Notes: generated by a model from the sequence alone, not told the origin. Positions 18,137 through 28,406 are shown, counted from the stretch's first letter. The stretch: 64,000 bases of DNA from Nocardia jejuensis NBRC 103114 (GCF_001613145.1 NZ_BDBU01000030.1:1-64000); one strand, 5' to 3'. Numbers and translations are program-made.

Positions 18137-18829
18137 ATGCTTATCCTGGCTGTCGACACCGCGACCCCCGCCGTTACGGCGGGACTGGTGGAATTGGAAC
18201 CGGCGGACGACGGGTCGACCGCACCCCGGATCACCACGATCATCTCCAAGGTGACCGTGGACGCACGCGCGCACAACGAGGTGCTCACACCTCAAATTCT
18301 GGCCTGCCTCAGTGAATCCGGCCGGACCCGTGGCGAGATCGCCGCGGTCGTCACCGGAATCGGACCCGGGCCGTTCACCGGCCTGCGCGTCGGCATGGCC
18401 ACCGCCGCCGCCTTCGGTGACGCGCTGGGGATCCCGGTGCACGGCGTGTGCAGCCTCGACGCCATCGCCGCCGACACCGAGAGCTATCTGCGGGATCAGG
18501 CCGAACCCATCGAGCTGCTGGTCGTCACCGATGCGCGCCGCCGCGAGGTGTACTGGGCCCGCTATCGCGCCGAAGGGCGTATCGAGGGACCCGAGGTCTG
18601 CAAGCCGGTCGATCTGGATCCGTCCGGCGCGACCGTGATCGCCGGGTCCGCCTCGCACGTCGACTATTTCGATCTGCCCGTGCTACCCGTCGAGACGCCG
18701 TCGCCCGCCGGGCTGGTGCGCGTCGCATCGCGCGACCTGCTCTCCGGGGCGACACCCGAACCGCTGGTGCCCCTCTATCTGCGCCGCCCCGACGCTGTCG
18801 AACGCAACTACGCGCAGGTGGGACGATGA
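18137..18829 (+). CDS. tsaB: tRNA t6A biosynthesis protein TsaB
   Basis: A 230-residue ASKHA-fold partner of TsaD. Start MLILAVDTATPAVTAGLVE, then RAHNEVLTPQI, the conserved GIGPGPFTGLRVGMATA and VVTDARRREVYWARY. AAGGA lies 5-6 bases before ATG 18137. It is separated from tsaE by 72 bases, the only real gap in this run; a TATCGT box at 18121-18126 may mark a secondary promoter. It overlaps rimI by 4 bases. Confidence 0.95.
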   Translation: MLILAVDTATPAVTAGLVELEPADDGSTAPRITTIISKVTVDARAHNEVLTPQILACLSESGRTRGEIAAVVTGIGPGPFTGLRVGMATAAAFGDALGIPVHGVCSLDAIAADTESYLRDQAEPIELLVVTDARRREVYWARYRAEGRIEGPEVCKPVDLDPSGATVIAGSASHVDYFDLPVLPVETPSPAGLVRVASRDLLSGATPEPLVPLYLRRPDAVERNYAQVGR

Positions 18830-19485
18830 CCCTCCGCGTCGAACCGATGCGGCCGTCCGATGTCTCGCGATGCGCGGAACTCGAACAGCTGCTGTTCCCC
18901 GAGGACGACCCCTGGCACGAGGTGTCGTTCCTGTCCGAACTCTCGGGGCCGCACAACCGGTACATCACCGTGCGGGACGCCGAGGGCCGCATGATCGGCT
19001 ACGCCGGTATCGCGCTGCTCGGGACGGCCGAACACCCCGAAGCCGAGATACACACCATCGGAGTGGATCCGGAGCTGCATCGCGGCGGCGTCGGCACGCA
19101 GTTGCTGCTCGCGCTGCTGGCCGAGGCCGGGCGGCGGGGCGGGCCGGTGTTCCTCGAGGTGCGCACCGACAACCTGCCCGCCATCGCGCTGTACGAGAAG
19201 CACGGGTTCCACATCATCGGCCTGCGCAAGAACTACTACCAGCCCAGCGGCGCGGACGCGTACACCATGCGCCGCCCCGCGCTGTCGGGGTTCCCGCAGC
19301 CCGATGACGGTGCGGGCGAACAGGATTCGGAGCAGGTCGGGGTCGTGTCGGATTCCGAGCCGCTCGCGGCTGTGCCTTCGGAGCCGCTCGCGGCTGTGCC
19401 CTCGGAGCCGCTCGCGGCTGTGCCCTCCGAGCCGCTCGCGGCTGTATCCCTGCCCGCCCAGCTCCCCCCAGAGGCCACGTCATGA
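18826..19485 (+). CDS. rimI: Ribosomal protein S18-alanine N-acetyltransferase RimI with repeat tail
   Basis: A GNAT acetyltransferase. Residues 1-150 carry the fold: [51 protein letters not shown] (acetyl-CoA loop), [18 protein letters not shown] and [15 protein letters not shown]. At 219 residues it is about 60 longer than usual RimI. The extra C-terminus holds four 8-residue repeats (SEPLAAVP) encoded by 24-base tandem repeats. It overlaps tsaB and tsaD by 4 bases on each side. Confidence 0.92.
   Translation: MTLRVEPMRPSDVSRCAELEQLLFPEDDPWHEVSFLSELSGPHNRYITVRDAEGRMIGYAGIALLGTAEHPEAEIHTIGVDPELHRGGVGTQLLLALLAEAGRRGGPVFLEVRTDNLPAIALYEKHGFHIIGLRKNYYQPSGADAYTMRRPALSGFPQPDDGAGEQDSEQVGVVSDSEPLAAVPSEPLAAVPSEPLAAVPSEPLAAVSLPAQLPPEATS
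19357..19452 (+). repeat. Four tandem 24-base repeats in the rimI 3' end
   Basis: Four units beginning GAGCCGCTCGCGGCTGT (19357, 19381, 19405, 19429), the first three nearly identical and the last diverged. In frame they encode EPLAAVPS. Being in frame, changes in copy number would not disrupt rimI or the overlap with tsaD. Confidence 0.9.
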
Positions 19486-20513
19486 TCGTCATGGGTATCG
19501 AAAGCTCCTGCGATGAAACGGGAGTCGGCATCGTGCGGCATCTGCCGGACGGTAGCTGCGAACTGCTCGCCGACGAGGTCGCCTCCAGCGTGGATCAGCA
19601 CGCCCGCTTCGGCGGCGTGGTGCCCGAGATCGCCTCTCGCGCACACCTCGAGGCCATCGTGCCCGCCATGCGCCGGGCCCTGGCCGCGGCCGATATCGAC
19701 AAGCCGGACGCGCTCGCCGTCACCATCGGCCCGGGTCTGGCCGGTGCCCTGCTGGTCGGGGTCGCCGCGGCGAAAGCCTATGCGGCGGCCTGGGACATCC
19801 CGTTCTACGCGCTCAACCACCTCGGCGGACACGTCGCGGTCGACACCCTCGAGCACGGGCCGATGCCGCCCGCGGTCGCTCTGCTGGTCTCCGGTGGACA
19901 CACCCACCTGCTGAAGGTCACCGACCTGGGGCAGCCGATCCAGGAGCTGGGCAGCACCGTCGACGATGCCGCCGGTGAAGCCTTCGACAAGGTCGCTCGG
20001 CTGCTGGGCCTGGGTTACCCGGGCGGTCCGGTGCTGGATTCCCTTGCCCGGGAAGGCGACCCGCACGCCATCGCGTTCCCGCGCGGCATGACCGGTCCCC
20101 GCGACGCCCGCTACGACTTCTCGTTCTCCGGCCTCAAGACCGCGGTGGCCCGCTATGTGGAATCGGCCCAGCGCGAAGGTCGCGAACTGCCGATTCCGGA
20201 TATCGCCGCCTCCTTCCAGGAAGCGGTAGCGGACGTGCTCACCATGAAGGCCGTGCGCGCCGCGCAGGACCTCGACGTGGACACCATCGTGCTCGGCGGC
20301 GGCGCCACCGCCAATTCGCGCATCCGCTCCATGGCGCAGGAGCGCTGCACCGCGGCCGGCCTCACCCTGCGCGTTCCCACCCCACGCCTGTGCACCGACA
20401 ACGGCGTCATGATCGCCACCCTCGGGGCCCACGTGATAGCCGGTGGCGCAAAACCTTCCGCCCTCACCGTCGCCACCGACCCCGGACTGCCCGTCTCCAC
20501 CAGCAAACTCTGA
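19482..20513 (+). CDS. tsaD: tRNA N6-adenosine threonylcarbamoyltransferase TsaD
   Basis: The catalytic subunit of t6A synthesis, 343 residues, ASKHA fold. Motifs: [15 protein letters not shown], the metal-binding H-x3-H in NHLGGHVA plus the HAR/SRAH region, [39 protein letters not shown] and [15 protein letters not shown] 19482 overlaps the rimI stop (ATGA). Last gene of the alr-tsaD run. Confidence 0.97.
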   Translation: MIVMGIESSCDETGVGIVRHLPDGSCELLADEVASSVDQHARFGGVVPEIASRAHLEAIVPAMRRALAAADIDKPDALAVTIGPGLAGALLVGVAAAKAYAAAWDIPFYALNHLGGHVAVDTLEHGPMPPAVALLVSGGHTHLLKVTDLGQPIQELGSTVDDAAGEAFDKVARLLGLGYPGGPVLDSLAREGDPHAIAFPRGMTGPRDARYDFSFSGLKTAVARYVESAQREGRELPIPDIAASFQEAVADVLTMKAVRAAQDLDVDTIVLGGGATANSRIRSMAQERCTAAGLTLRVPTPRLCTDNGVMIATLGAHVIAGGAKPSALTVATDPGLPVSTSKL

Positions 20514-20569
20514 ACCCGACCGCCGCCCGAACCTCGCGGAACCACCGACGTAGCTCGGGCTCCGGGGGA

Positions 20570-22057
20570 TCAGCGGGAGGGGTGGACCAGGGTGGTGGTC
20601 GCGCCGCCCGCCGAGCCGGAATTGCTTCGCGGCGTGGTGGTTCCGGGGATGGTCGAGCCCTGGGTGGTGGTCTCGGAACGGTTCGGGTCGAGCTCCGTGG
20701 ACGGCAGGGTGGTGCCCAGGAGCGGGCCCAGGAGACGGGGTAGGTCGGAGGGGAAGGGGATCTGGGGCAGATCGGGGTCCGGGCGCAGCGGGGGCTGGGA
20801 GGTGAGGCTCGACTGGCTCGGGCTGCCGGTGGTCGTCGTGCTCGACTGGCCGCTGGTCGGGGGGATGACCGGAGCGGTGGTGACGTGATCGCGGCTCTGG
20901 TTCACCGTGGTGCCGGTCTGCGGGACGGTCGCCGGCGTGGGCGGGGTGACCGGCACCTGCGCGCCCGAGGTGGTGGGGGAGTAGTTGGTGCCCTGCGGCT
21001 CCGGGACCAGTTCCTTCACGCCGTAGCCGACGATGAGACCGACCACCACGATCGCCCCGGCCAGGGTGCCGGCGAGCTTGGTGAAGGTGCCGACCGGCGC
21101 GTCCGAACCCAGACTGATCACCGGGAAAGCGGCCGGTGTCGCCGAATCCGCGATCAGGGCAGCGCCTTTGGCGATCGCGGCCTCGGGCTCGGGCACGGTG
21201 AACACCGGGACGTCGAGCTGGCGTTCGAGCTTGGTCACCACGGCGGGCGTGTTCGCGCCGCCGCCGATCACCGCGACGGCCTCGGGGAACTTCGGGGCCC
21301 GGGCGAACACACCGCGGGCGAACAGCGCCAGTTCACGCAGCAGGTCCGCGATCAGCTCGTCGAAATCCACCCGGGTGAGCTTGAGCGGCTGACCGGCCAC
21401 ATGGTCGATGGTCACCGCGTGCGCGATGGACAGATGCTCCTTGGCGGCGCGGCTGCGGTTCATCAGCATGCCGCGGTTCGGGCGGGTGCCGCGCCGGGCC
21501 AGGTGACAGTCCAGCAGATGCTGCAGGATCAGCTCGTCGACGGAATTGCCGCTGATGGTGGTGGTGCGCTCGGACCGCAGCACGGTGTCGTCGGCGTGGT
21601 CGGCCACGGTGACCGTGGTGCCGGTGGCGCCGATGTCCAGCACCGCCACCGTCTGGTACCGGTCCAGCAGACCGGTGTGGCGCAGGTAGGACAGGGCCGC
21701 GGTGCTCTCGGGAATGAGGCGAACGTCGCGGCGTTGCCGGCCGATAGCCGACCGGATGATCTGGGCCTGTTCCCGATCGCGATAGGCGACCGCGATGTCG
21801 GCGGGCGGGGAGGGCTCGGCATCGCGGCGCGCGGAGGACAGCGCGACCGGATGCGCGCCGACGGGATGCACCGAGTCGCGCGGGATCTGGGTGGTCATCA
21901 ACTGGATGGAGGACGCCACGAGGTCGCCGAGATCGGAGTGCGCCGTATCGGCGGTGACGACCCGATAGTCGAAGTGCTGGACGCCGTTGGGGGCGGTGGC
22001 GACCGTCGCCGAGCACACCACCTCGCTCCCGGCCGAAATACCGAGGGATGTTCGCAT
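20570..22057 (-). CDS. Membrane-anchored Hsp70-like ATPase
   Basis: The protein has 495 residues. The N-terminal ~300 resemble the Hsp70/actin nucleotide-binding domain: LGISAGSEVVCSA (phosphate 1), LIPESTAALSYL (DnaK EPTAA region), VLDIGATGTTVTVAD (phosphate 2), VAVIGGGANTPAV (adenosine) and VPEPEAAIAKGAAL. No substrate-binding domain follows; instead a membrane segment (about 329-346) and a ~145-residue Pro/Thr/Ser-rich tail likely outside the membrane. ATG 22057 is set by GGGAGG five bases upstream (GTG 22063 is also in frame). It is divergent from groES-groEL1. The role is unknown; a stress-linked or envelope ATPase is possible. Confidence 0.85.
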   Translation of the reverse strand: MRTSLGISAGSEVVCSATVATAPNGVQHFDYRVVTADTAHSDLGDLVASSIQLMTTQIPRDSVHPVGAHPVALSSARRDAEPSPPADIAVAYRDREQAQIIRSAIGRQRRDVRLIPESTAALSYLRHTGLLDRYQTVAVLDIGATGTTVTVADHADDTVLRSERTTTISGNSVDELILQHLLDCHLARRGTRPNRGMLMNRSRAAKEHLSIAHAVTIDHVAGQPLKLTRVDFDELIADLLRELALFARGVFARAPKFPEAVAVIGGGANTPAVVTKLERQLDVPVFTVPEPEAAIAKGAALIADSATPAAFPVISLGSDAPVGTFTKLAGTLAGAIVVVGLIVGYGVKELVPEPQGTNYSPTTSGAQVPVTPPTPATVPQTGTTVNQSRDHVTTAPVIPPTSGQSSTTTTGSPSQSSLTSQPPLRPDPDLPQIPFPSDLPRLLGPLLGTTLPSTELDPNRSETTTQGSTIPGTTTPRSNSGSAGGATTTLVHPSR

Positions 22058-22695
22058 GTTCACCTCCCTTCGAGCGGATGGTCACGGTGTCGCCGACCAT
22101 CTCGAACGGACTGCGGGGTCATCGCCGTATGGATGACGGCGGAGGCCCCCGAGCTACGGATCGGGCCGGGCCTTCGTCCGATGGGGCGTCGGGACCAGCC
22201 TCTGATCACTTTGCGGTAGTGCTCTCGTCTCATGCCTGCACGGACGATGCCGCACAGTTAGCGGGGTGAAGCAGGTGAAGCGGGCGGAACTGATGCGGTT
22301 GTGCTGTTGTCGGCGGCGCGCGTGACAGGCCCGTGGTGGGTCCACAGCGCGACCGTCGTCAATGGTGTCACAATCCGTTATCCGAACGTTACAGTTTTTC
22401 GTTTTTCTTTGGAAGACCTCAGATTTTCTGGCCGTTCACTCGGCGAGTCGCGTACCAGCACGGTTCACGATTCGTTCCGTTTCGATCACGGAACCCCGCC
22501 TGGACCGCTGGCACTCGCGTGTATAGAGTGCTAGGTGGCATTGGGGGTGTGCTCCGATGCCACCTACGACTACTGAGCAGGGGTCCCGGCACCCGCGACG
22601 ACGGGGCTGTGCACAGTGTCGGCAACGTGACCGAAACCGTGAGTCCGGGGAACCGCCCCGGGCGCAGAAGATCCCCTGAAAGTGGAGGGCTCAAC
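22058..22695. promoter_or_regulatory. Divergent regulatory region between Hsp70-like gene and groES
   Basis: A 638-base gap with no convincing gene. It includes a relatively AT-rich stretch (about 22370-22430) and the CIRCE operator at 22508-22534, leaving a ~160-base groES leader. No HAIR (HspR) site was seen on the Hsp70-like side. Confidence 0.6.
22508..22534 (+). promoter_or_regulatory. CIRCE operator (HrcA site) upstream of groES-groEL1
   Basis: CTGGCACTC, nine bases, GAGTGCTAG: the classic CIRCE form (TTAGCACTC-N9-GAGTGCTAA) with an 8 of 9 base-pair match between arms. A TATAGA -10-like box at 22522-22527 overlaps the spacer and right arm, so HrcA binding would block RNA polymerase. 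Confidence 0.93.
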
Positions 22696-22998
22696 GTGGC
22701 GAGCGTGAACATCAAGCCGCTCGAGGACAAGATCCTCGTCCAGGCCAACGAGGCCGAAACCACCACCGCCTCCGGCCTGGTCATCCCCGATACGGCGAAG
22801 GAAAAGCCCCAGGAGGGCACCGTCATCGCCGTCGGCCCCGGCCGCTGGGACGAAGATGGCGAGAAGCGGATTCCGCTGGACGTCAAGGAAGGCGACGTCG
22901 TCATCTACAGCAAGTACGGCGGCACCGAGATCAAGTACGCCGGCTCGGACTACCTGATCCTGTCGGCGCGCGATCTGCTGGCAGTCGTCACCAAGTAG
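22696..22998 (+). CDS. groES: Co-chaperonin GroES
   Basis: A 100-residue Cpn10: [25 protein letters not shown] (mobile loop), [48 protein letters not shown] 22696 has GGAGG upstream; homologues begin MASVNIKPL. It forms the lid of the GroEL ring. 109 bases separate it from groEL1. Confidence 0.98.
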   Translation: MASVNIKPLEDKILVQANEAETTTASGLVIPDTAKEKPQEGTVIAVGPGRWDEDGEKRIPLDVKEGDVVIYSKYGGTEIKYAGSDYLILSARDLLAVVTK

Positions 22999-23104
22999 GC
23001 AACGCTTCAAGCTCTTCCGCCCCGGCGTCGCCGCTGCATGCTCAGCTACCGACCCGGGGCGGAGTGCGTTCGCCGCACCCCAACCTTCATTCAGGAGTAG
23101 GTAA

Positions 23105-24715
<1,611 letters not shown>

Positions 24716-24869
24716 GCTGATCCGCCTCTGCGGGGTTCGCGCACGGCTGAGTGCCGTGGAGAATCCCGCACGCGGGGATCGGTCGGGTGCGGGCACTGTT
24801 TCGGGGGTATCCGGTGAGTTACCCGGATCTCGCGAAATCAGTTGTCGCGCTGGGATGAAGAACGGGCAC

Positions 24870-24895
24870 GGCCCCCGGCGACATCGCCGGGGGCC
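24870..24895. terminator. Hairpin between convergent groEL1 and the 24935-25909 gene
   Basis: GGCCCCCGGCGA and TCGCCGGGGGCC are perfect 12-base complements separated by CA. It lies 154 bases after groEL1 and 40 bases beyond the stop of the minus-strand gene, so it may serve both directions. Confidence 0.7.
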
Positions 24896-24934
24896 CTGTC
24901 ATATGCGGGCGAGCGTGGTCGGATCGCACGAGGG

Positions 24935-25909
24935 TCAGGCCATGCCCGCGCGGTGCAGGAAGTCCTCGGCCTGGGCGGGATCGAATTCGCGGATCAGCTC
25001 GACCGAGGCGTGCAGGGCCCCGTGGACCACCGGGTACACGGCGGCGGGGTTCCAGGCGAAAGTCGTGGTCGCGGGCCGCACCACCAGCATGGGGGAGTCG
25101 TCGAGGGTGGGTAGCTCGTCCGGGGAGGCCGAACCGGGGACGATCAGGCCACCGGGCCGGGTGAACGCGAAGCGGGCGTGGTCGCTGCGGACGTCCGCGT
25201 AATCGGACTGTGCCAGGCGGTGATTGCGCGCGTAGCGGACGGCGACAGGGTCGACGGGTTCGGCGTCGAGGTAGTCCGGGCCCGCGTGGCGCAGCAGGGC
25301 GTCCTGCAGCAGTGCGTAGCAGTGGTACAGGCGGTCGCGCACGCCGATCAGCCGGAACTGGTAGGCGCGGCGGTGATTCGGATCCAGCACGAGCAGGTCC
25401 ACGTCGTCGTGCAGGGTGAAGACCTCGCGCAGGAAGAACGGCACCAGGTCGGCGCCCTCGAGCTCGTCCAGTCGGTGCATCACCTCCGGACGCCGACGCC
25501 AGCGCTTGCGGGTTTCCTTGGAGCGGCACAGCATCGCCATCGCGGCCGGGATCACCAGCCTGCTCGCCGCGGTCACCACCTCGTCGGGTTCGCCCGCGAG
25601 CGCGTCCAGCTGCCGTACGAGCAGGTCCATCGTGGCATCGATCGCAGCCCCGGCATCGGCACCCTGCTCGACGAGCGTGCCGCACAGCAGGGCCAGAACC
25701 GCCGTGTGGAACAGGTCCCCGCCCGGCCCGAGATTGCGCAGCGCCACGACGGACGCGTTCAGCTCCGCGGCGGTGCGCCCGGCCAGCAGTGCCGCCACGT
25801 CGTGCTGTGCCTCGGGCGACAGGTGCAACCCGCGCCCGGACGTGATCGATCCGATCTCCTCCGCCGTCGTCCTCCCCTGGACGAACTCGCGCAGCCCCCG
25901 CAACACCAT
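24935..25909 (-). CDS. Conserved hypothetical protein
   Basis: A 324-residue soluble protein, mainly helical, starting MVLRGLREFVQGRTTAEEIGSITSG. No signal peptide, membrane segment or catalytic motif is recognised. Notable segments are RRRPEVMHRLDELEGADLVPFFLREVF, VLDPNHRRAYQFRLIGVRDRLYHCYALL and the C-terminal VVHGALHASVELIREFDPAQAEDFLHRAGMA. ATG 25909 has a GAGG site upstream; an earlier in-frame start at 25945 gives a less convincing N-terminus. Its neighbours (groEL1, an ECF sigma operon) give no clear hint. Confidence 0.7.
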   Translation of the reverse strand: MVLRGLREFVQGRTTAEEIGSITSGRGLHLSPEAQHDVAALLAGRTAAELNASVVALRNLGPGGDLFHTAVLALLCGTLVEQGADAGAAIDATMDLLVRQLDALAGEPDEVVTAASRLVIPAAMAMLCRSKETRKRWRRRPEVMHRLDELEGADLVPFFLREVFTLHDDVDLLVLDPNHRRAYQFRLIGVRDRLYHCYALLQDALLRHAGPDYLDAEPVDPVAVRYARNHRLAQSDYADVRSDHARFAFTRPGGLIVPGSASPDELPTLDDSPMLVVRPATTTFAWNPAAVYPVVHGALHASVELIREFDPAQAEDFLHRAGMA

Positions 25910-26041
25910 GAATCCTCGTTCTCCCCGGCAACCGACGCCCCACAAGCCCCCTTGGCCCGGCGTCGCGCCACACGGTAGCAGCAGCCCCCGGCGTTCGGCA
26001 CGCGAAATTTCGCGGGAGCGCGCGGACGGGGTTGCCGGACG

Positions 26042-26084
26042 AATCAGGCCCCCTGGACCGAAAATCTGTCCAGGGGGCCTGATT
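26042..26084 (-). terminator. Strong hairpin after the ECF sigma/anti-sigma operon
   Basis: A perfect 17-bp stem (26042-26058 with 26068-26084; core CAGGCCCCCTGGAC / GTCCAGGGGGCCTG) with a 9-base loop. It lies about 112 bases after the stop of the minus-strand anti-sigma gene. Confidence 0.75.
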
Positions 26085-26196
26085 TCGATGAGACATCGAT
26101 GTCGCCGGAATGACGCAGGCGATGATGACGCGAGAAGCGCGAGCGGGCGGAATGAACCGGACGGGCGACCGAAATCTCGGGCGCGCTGAAAGCCGC

Positions 26197-26508
26197 TCAG
26201 TCGCGGATTGCTCGGGAGCGGCCGTTTCCGGGGTGGATCATGTTGCGGCTGTGATGGATCGCTGTCGGCGGAGCCTGGTCTGTAGCTAGGGCTTCGAGTA
26301 GCCGATCGCGAAGAGCGGGCGGTGGCTGGACGGCCACCGTCGACGCTAACTCGGCGAGTGCTTCTCGGGTCTGCTGCACTTCCTGGGTGAAGTCCGCGCG
26401 CAGAACCGGATCCTCGGAATCCACTATGGCCTGCACTGCGCGCCGGTCTTCGTCGCCGATCGATCCGAGCGCCACAGTGTGCGCGAGATCGATCTGGCTT
26501 TCGTTCAT
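26197..26508 (-). CDS. Short anti-sigma factor, RskA-type cytosolic domain only
   Basis: A 103-residue protein: LAHTVALGSIGDEDRRAVQAIVDSEDPVLRADFTQEVQQTREALAELASTVAVQPPPALRDRLLEAL. This matches the N-terminal anti-sigma domain of RskA-like proteins, including the PPPALRDRLLEAL end. Full-length RskA continues into a membrane helix and external domain; this one stops after about 20 more polar residues, so it should be cytosolic. It starts 1 base after the sigma factor stop, a tight pairing. How the signal is sensed without a membrane part is unknown. Confidence 0.82.
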   Translation of the reverse strand: MNESQIDLAHTVALGSIGDEDRRAVQAIVDSEDPVLRADFTQEVQQTREALAELASTVAVQPPPALRDRLLEALATDQAPPTAIHHSRNMIHPGNGRSRAIRD

Positions 26509-26509
26509 C

Positions 26510-27160
26510 TCACGTCACTCCCAAACTTTTCTTGAGTCGTGTCAATCCGTCTCGTATACGAGACTTAACGGTAGGTAATCCTACGCCCAGATATGCCGCT
26601 ACCTCGGCATATGTCCGTCCGCCGAAGTAGGCGAGCGAGATGGCTTCCCGTTGAGTCTCGGTCAAGGTGGCCAGACCCTGCCGAACAGCTTGCTGTTCGA
26701 GCCGCCGACCTACCTCTTCGGTCACCTCGTCGAACTCGTGACCGAGTGTGCTCGTGCCATACGCGACCTCGCGCAGCGCATGCGCCTGCTCGGCACGCAC
26801 GCGATCGACCGCGCGCCGGTGGGCGAGCGTCATCAACCAGGTGACTGCCGACCCCTTGGCGGGGTCGAAATTGGCTGCCGTACGCCAGATCTGCAGGAAG
26901 ACCTCCTGGGTGGTCTCCTCCGCGTATCCGGGGTCGTGCAGCACCCTCAGGACCAGGCCGAAGACTCGCGCGCTGGTGCGGTCGTACAGTTCCGCGAAAG
27001 CCTGCTCGTCCGCCCCTCCACAACGCTGGAGTAACGCGGCTAATTCGAGGCTTTCGGCTGCGCGTGCCGTCACCGCAGAGTCCACGCTGGGTGTTCCCAC
27101 CCGCCCGTCCCTCGAACTCTGGAACGAGTTGCCCTCTGCGGCCGACGGCCGCGTTGTCAC
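26510..27160 (-). CDS. ECF RNA polymerase sigma factor, SigK-like
   Basis: Region 2 reads AFAELYDRTSARVFGLVLRVLHDPGYAEETTQEVFLQIWRTAANFDPAKGSAVTWLMTLAHRRAVDRVR; region 4 reads LTETQREAISLAYFGGRTYAEVAAYLGVGLPTVKSRIRDGLTRLKKSL. It resembles M. tuberculosis SigK, as does the anti-sigma partner, but synteny differs (SigK lies elsewhere there). I take GTG 27160, which has GGAG 4 bases upstream. A longer in-frame GTG at 27187 exists, but a TACCCT -10 box at 27189-27194 would start transcription inside it. Confidence 0.88.
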   Translation of the reverse strand: MTTRPSAAEGNSFQSSRDGRVGTPSVDSAVTARAAESLELAALLQRCGGADEQAFAELYDRTSARVFGLVLRVLHDPGYAEETTQEVFLQIWRTAANFDPAKGSAVTWLMTLAHRRAVDRVRAEQAHALREVAYGTSTLGHEFDEVTEEVGRRLEQQAVRQGLATLTETQREAISLAYFGGRTYAEVAAYLGVGLPTVKSRIRDGLTRLKKSLGVT

Positions 27161-27504
27161 AACGCTCCGTTCTGTGTCATCGGCCACGAGGGTAGCCTGC
27201 CGCTATAACCTCCTCTCGGGTGGGGGTATCGGCAAAGTGACTGTCGCGCAAAGGTTTTCCGTTTTGTAGCGACTCGCCGGATTTGCGAACTTCCGGATGT
27301 ATGCCGTGACGCGGTAGCCGCAACCGGACTCTGTCCGAACAGTGGCCGGTTGTTTGCTAGACATTCGGCACGCCGCGCCGCGCGGATGGGACGATTTCCG
27401 AACGGGATTCGGCGTCCTCGTAACAGCTTCACCGCTGGTAGACACCAGTCACGCAGGTGCACTGGCGACGCAACCGACGGTGATGCGGATCCCGGCGGTG
27501 CGGA
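27161..27504. other. Intergenic region between the ECF sigma gene and whiB3
   Basis: About 340 bases with no supported gene. It contains a minus-strand TACCCT box (27189-27194) as the likely sigma-gene -10. The remainder shows no clear hairpin. Confidence 0.45.
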
Positions 27505-27798
27505 TCAGGCCACGGCCCGCCGGCGATTGCGGCGCGCGTGCATCTCCCGTTCGGTCTCGGACATTCCGCCCCAGATTCCGTAGGGCTCGCTCACCTTCAA
27601 GGCGTGCGAACGGCACTGCAGGAGTACGGGGCAGGCCCGGCAGACCTCTTTGGCGCGCATCTCGCGCTGGGCTCGCGCTCGGCCGCGCTCGCCGTCCGGG
27701 TGGAAGAAGACCGAAGAGTCCTGGCCGCGGCAGGAGCCCTGCATCTGCCAGTCCCAGACGTCGGCATTCGGACCAGGGAGGTGGGTCGGCATAGGCAT
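27505..27798 (-). CDS. whiB3: WhiB3 iron-sulfur transcriptional regulator
   Basis: A 97-residue WhiB protein starting MPMPTHLPGPNADVWDWQMQGSCRG, nearly the start of M. tuberculosis WhiB3. Four cluster cysteines are visible (SCRG, then VCRACPVLLQC, i.e. C-x2-C-x5-C), then the GIWGG turn and a basic C-terminus HARRNRRRAVA. WhiB3 is a redox-responsive [4Fe-4S] regulator that binds SigA and tunes lipid metabolism. ATG 27798 has GAGGAG 5 bases upstream. Its place next to groEL1 and sigD matches M. tuberculosis. Confidence 0.95.
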   Translation of the reverse strand: MPMPTHLPGPNADVWDWQMQGSCRGQDSSVFFHPDGERGRARAQREMRAKEVCRACPVLLQCRSHALKVSEPYGIWGGMSETEREMHARRNRRRAVA

Positions 27799-27934
27799 GT
27801 GAACTCCTCATGGTGCGAGCTCGTCGGCGTTGTCGAGCGCTGCTGGTGGCAAACAGTGGGCCGATCGCCAGGTCGGCGATTGCACTCCGCCGATGCCGTG
27901 CAATTTCGCCCGGCACCAACGTCGGCGATGTCGT

Positions 27935-27964
27935 ACGTTAGGTCCGACAACTAAATCGAGTCAA
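27935..27964 (-). promoter_or_regulatory. Candidate whiB3 promoter, TTGACT-N18-TAACGT
   Basis: On the minus strand TTGACT (27964-27959), an 18-base spacer, then TAACGT (27940-27935). Transcription from here would give a 5' leader of about 130 bases before whiB3. Confidence 0.6.
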
Positions 27965-28394
27965 TAGTTCGTCCCATAGCGATTCAAATACCGGCGCATT
28001 AAGGAATTAACATCATCGCTATTTACAAAGCGGGCGCTCTGTGGTGATACTGATCGGTTGCCCAGCACGAGTGAGCTGCTGCGATAGCCGTTCCGACTTG
28101 ATGTAATGCCTGGTAGGGGCCGGTTTTTCGGCGCAAATCCGATCGGCCGCAGCTATGCCACCCCTCCGTTCGAAGTGATCTCAGCCATTGCGGTGAGCGC
28201 GGTGAGTAGGGTAGAGATGGCCGATTCGAGGCCGCCAGGTTAATAGCGCGAAACGCCATACGAATTTCTTGCGCGCGTGCTAGCCGATAGCGAGAACAGT
28301 TTTACGGAGCGGAAACACAAAGGCATCCGCGAATGCTGAAGAGTTGCTGACCATCTGTGCTATGGCGGTGACGAGTGATCGGGGTCGCACTGGT

Positions 28395-28400
28395 TACAGT
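28395..28400 (+). promoter_or_regulatory. -10 box TACAGT, leaderless start of the 28407 gene
   Basis: TACAGT, six bases, then GTG at 28407; no Shine-Dalgarno. Confidence 0.55.
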
Positions 28401-28406
28401 GCGGCG

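Larger units (their letters stand above)
27799..28406. promoter_or_regulatory. Long AT-rich intergenic region upstream of whiB3
   Basis: About 600 bases without a supported gene between divergent whiB3 and the 28407 gene. Parts are far more AT-rich than the window average (about 27940-28040 and 28250-28330). It holds a good whiB3 promoter (27935-27964). Confidence 0.65.

Noticed and set aside
22058-22200. HAIR (HspR) operator for the Hsp70-like gene
   Set aside because: No CTTGAGT-N7-ACTCAAG-like sequence was found; only CIRCE is present, near groES.
27189-27194. TACCCT as a leaderless -10 for GTG 27187 of the ECF sigma gene
   Set aside because: Only one base separates the box from that codon, so transcription would start inside the gene; the box fits a short leader before GTG 27160 instead.
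28023-28259. A 78-codon minus-strand frame in the whiB3 upstream region
   Set aside because: No ribosome site, no family resemblance and atypical amino-acid make-up; treated as non-coding.
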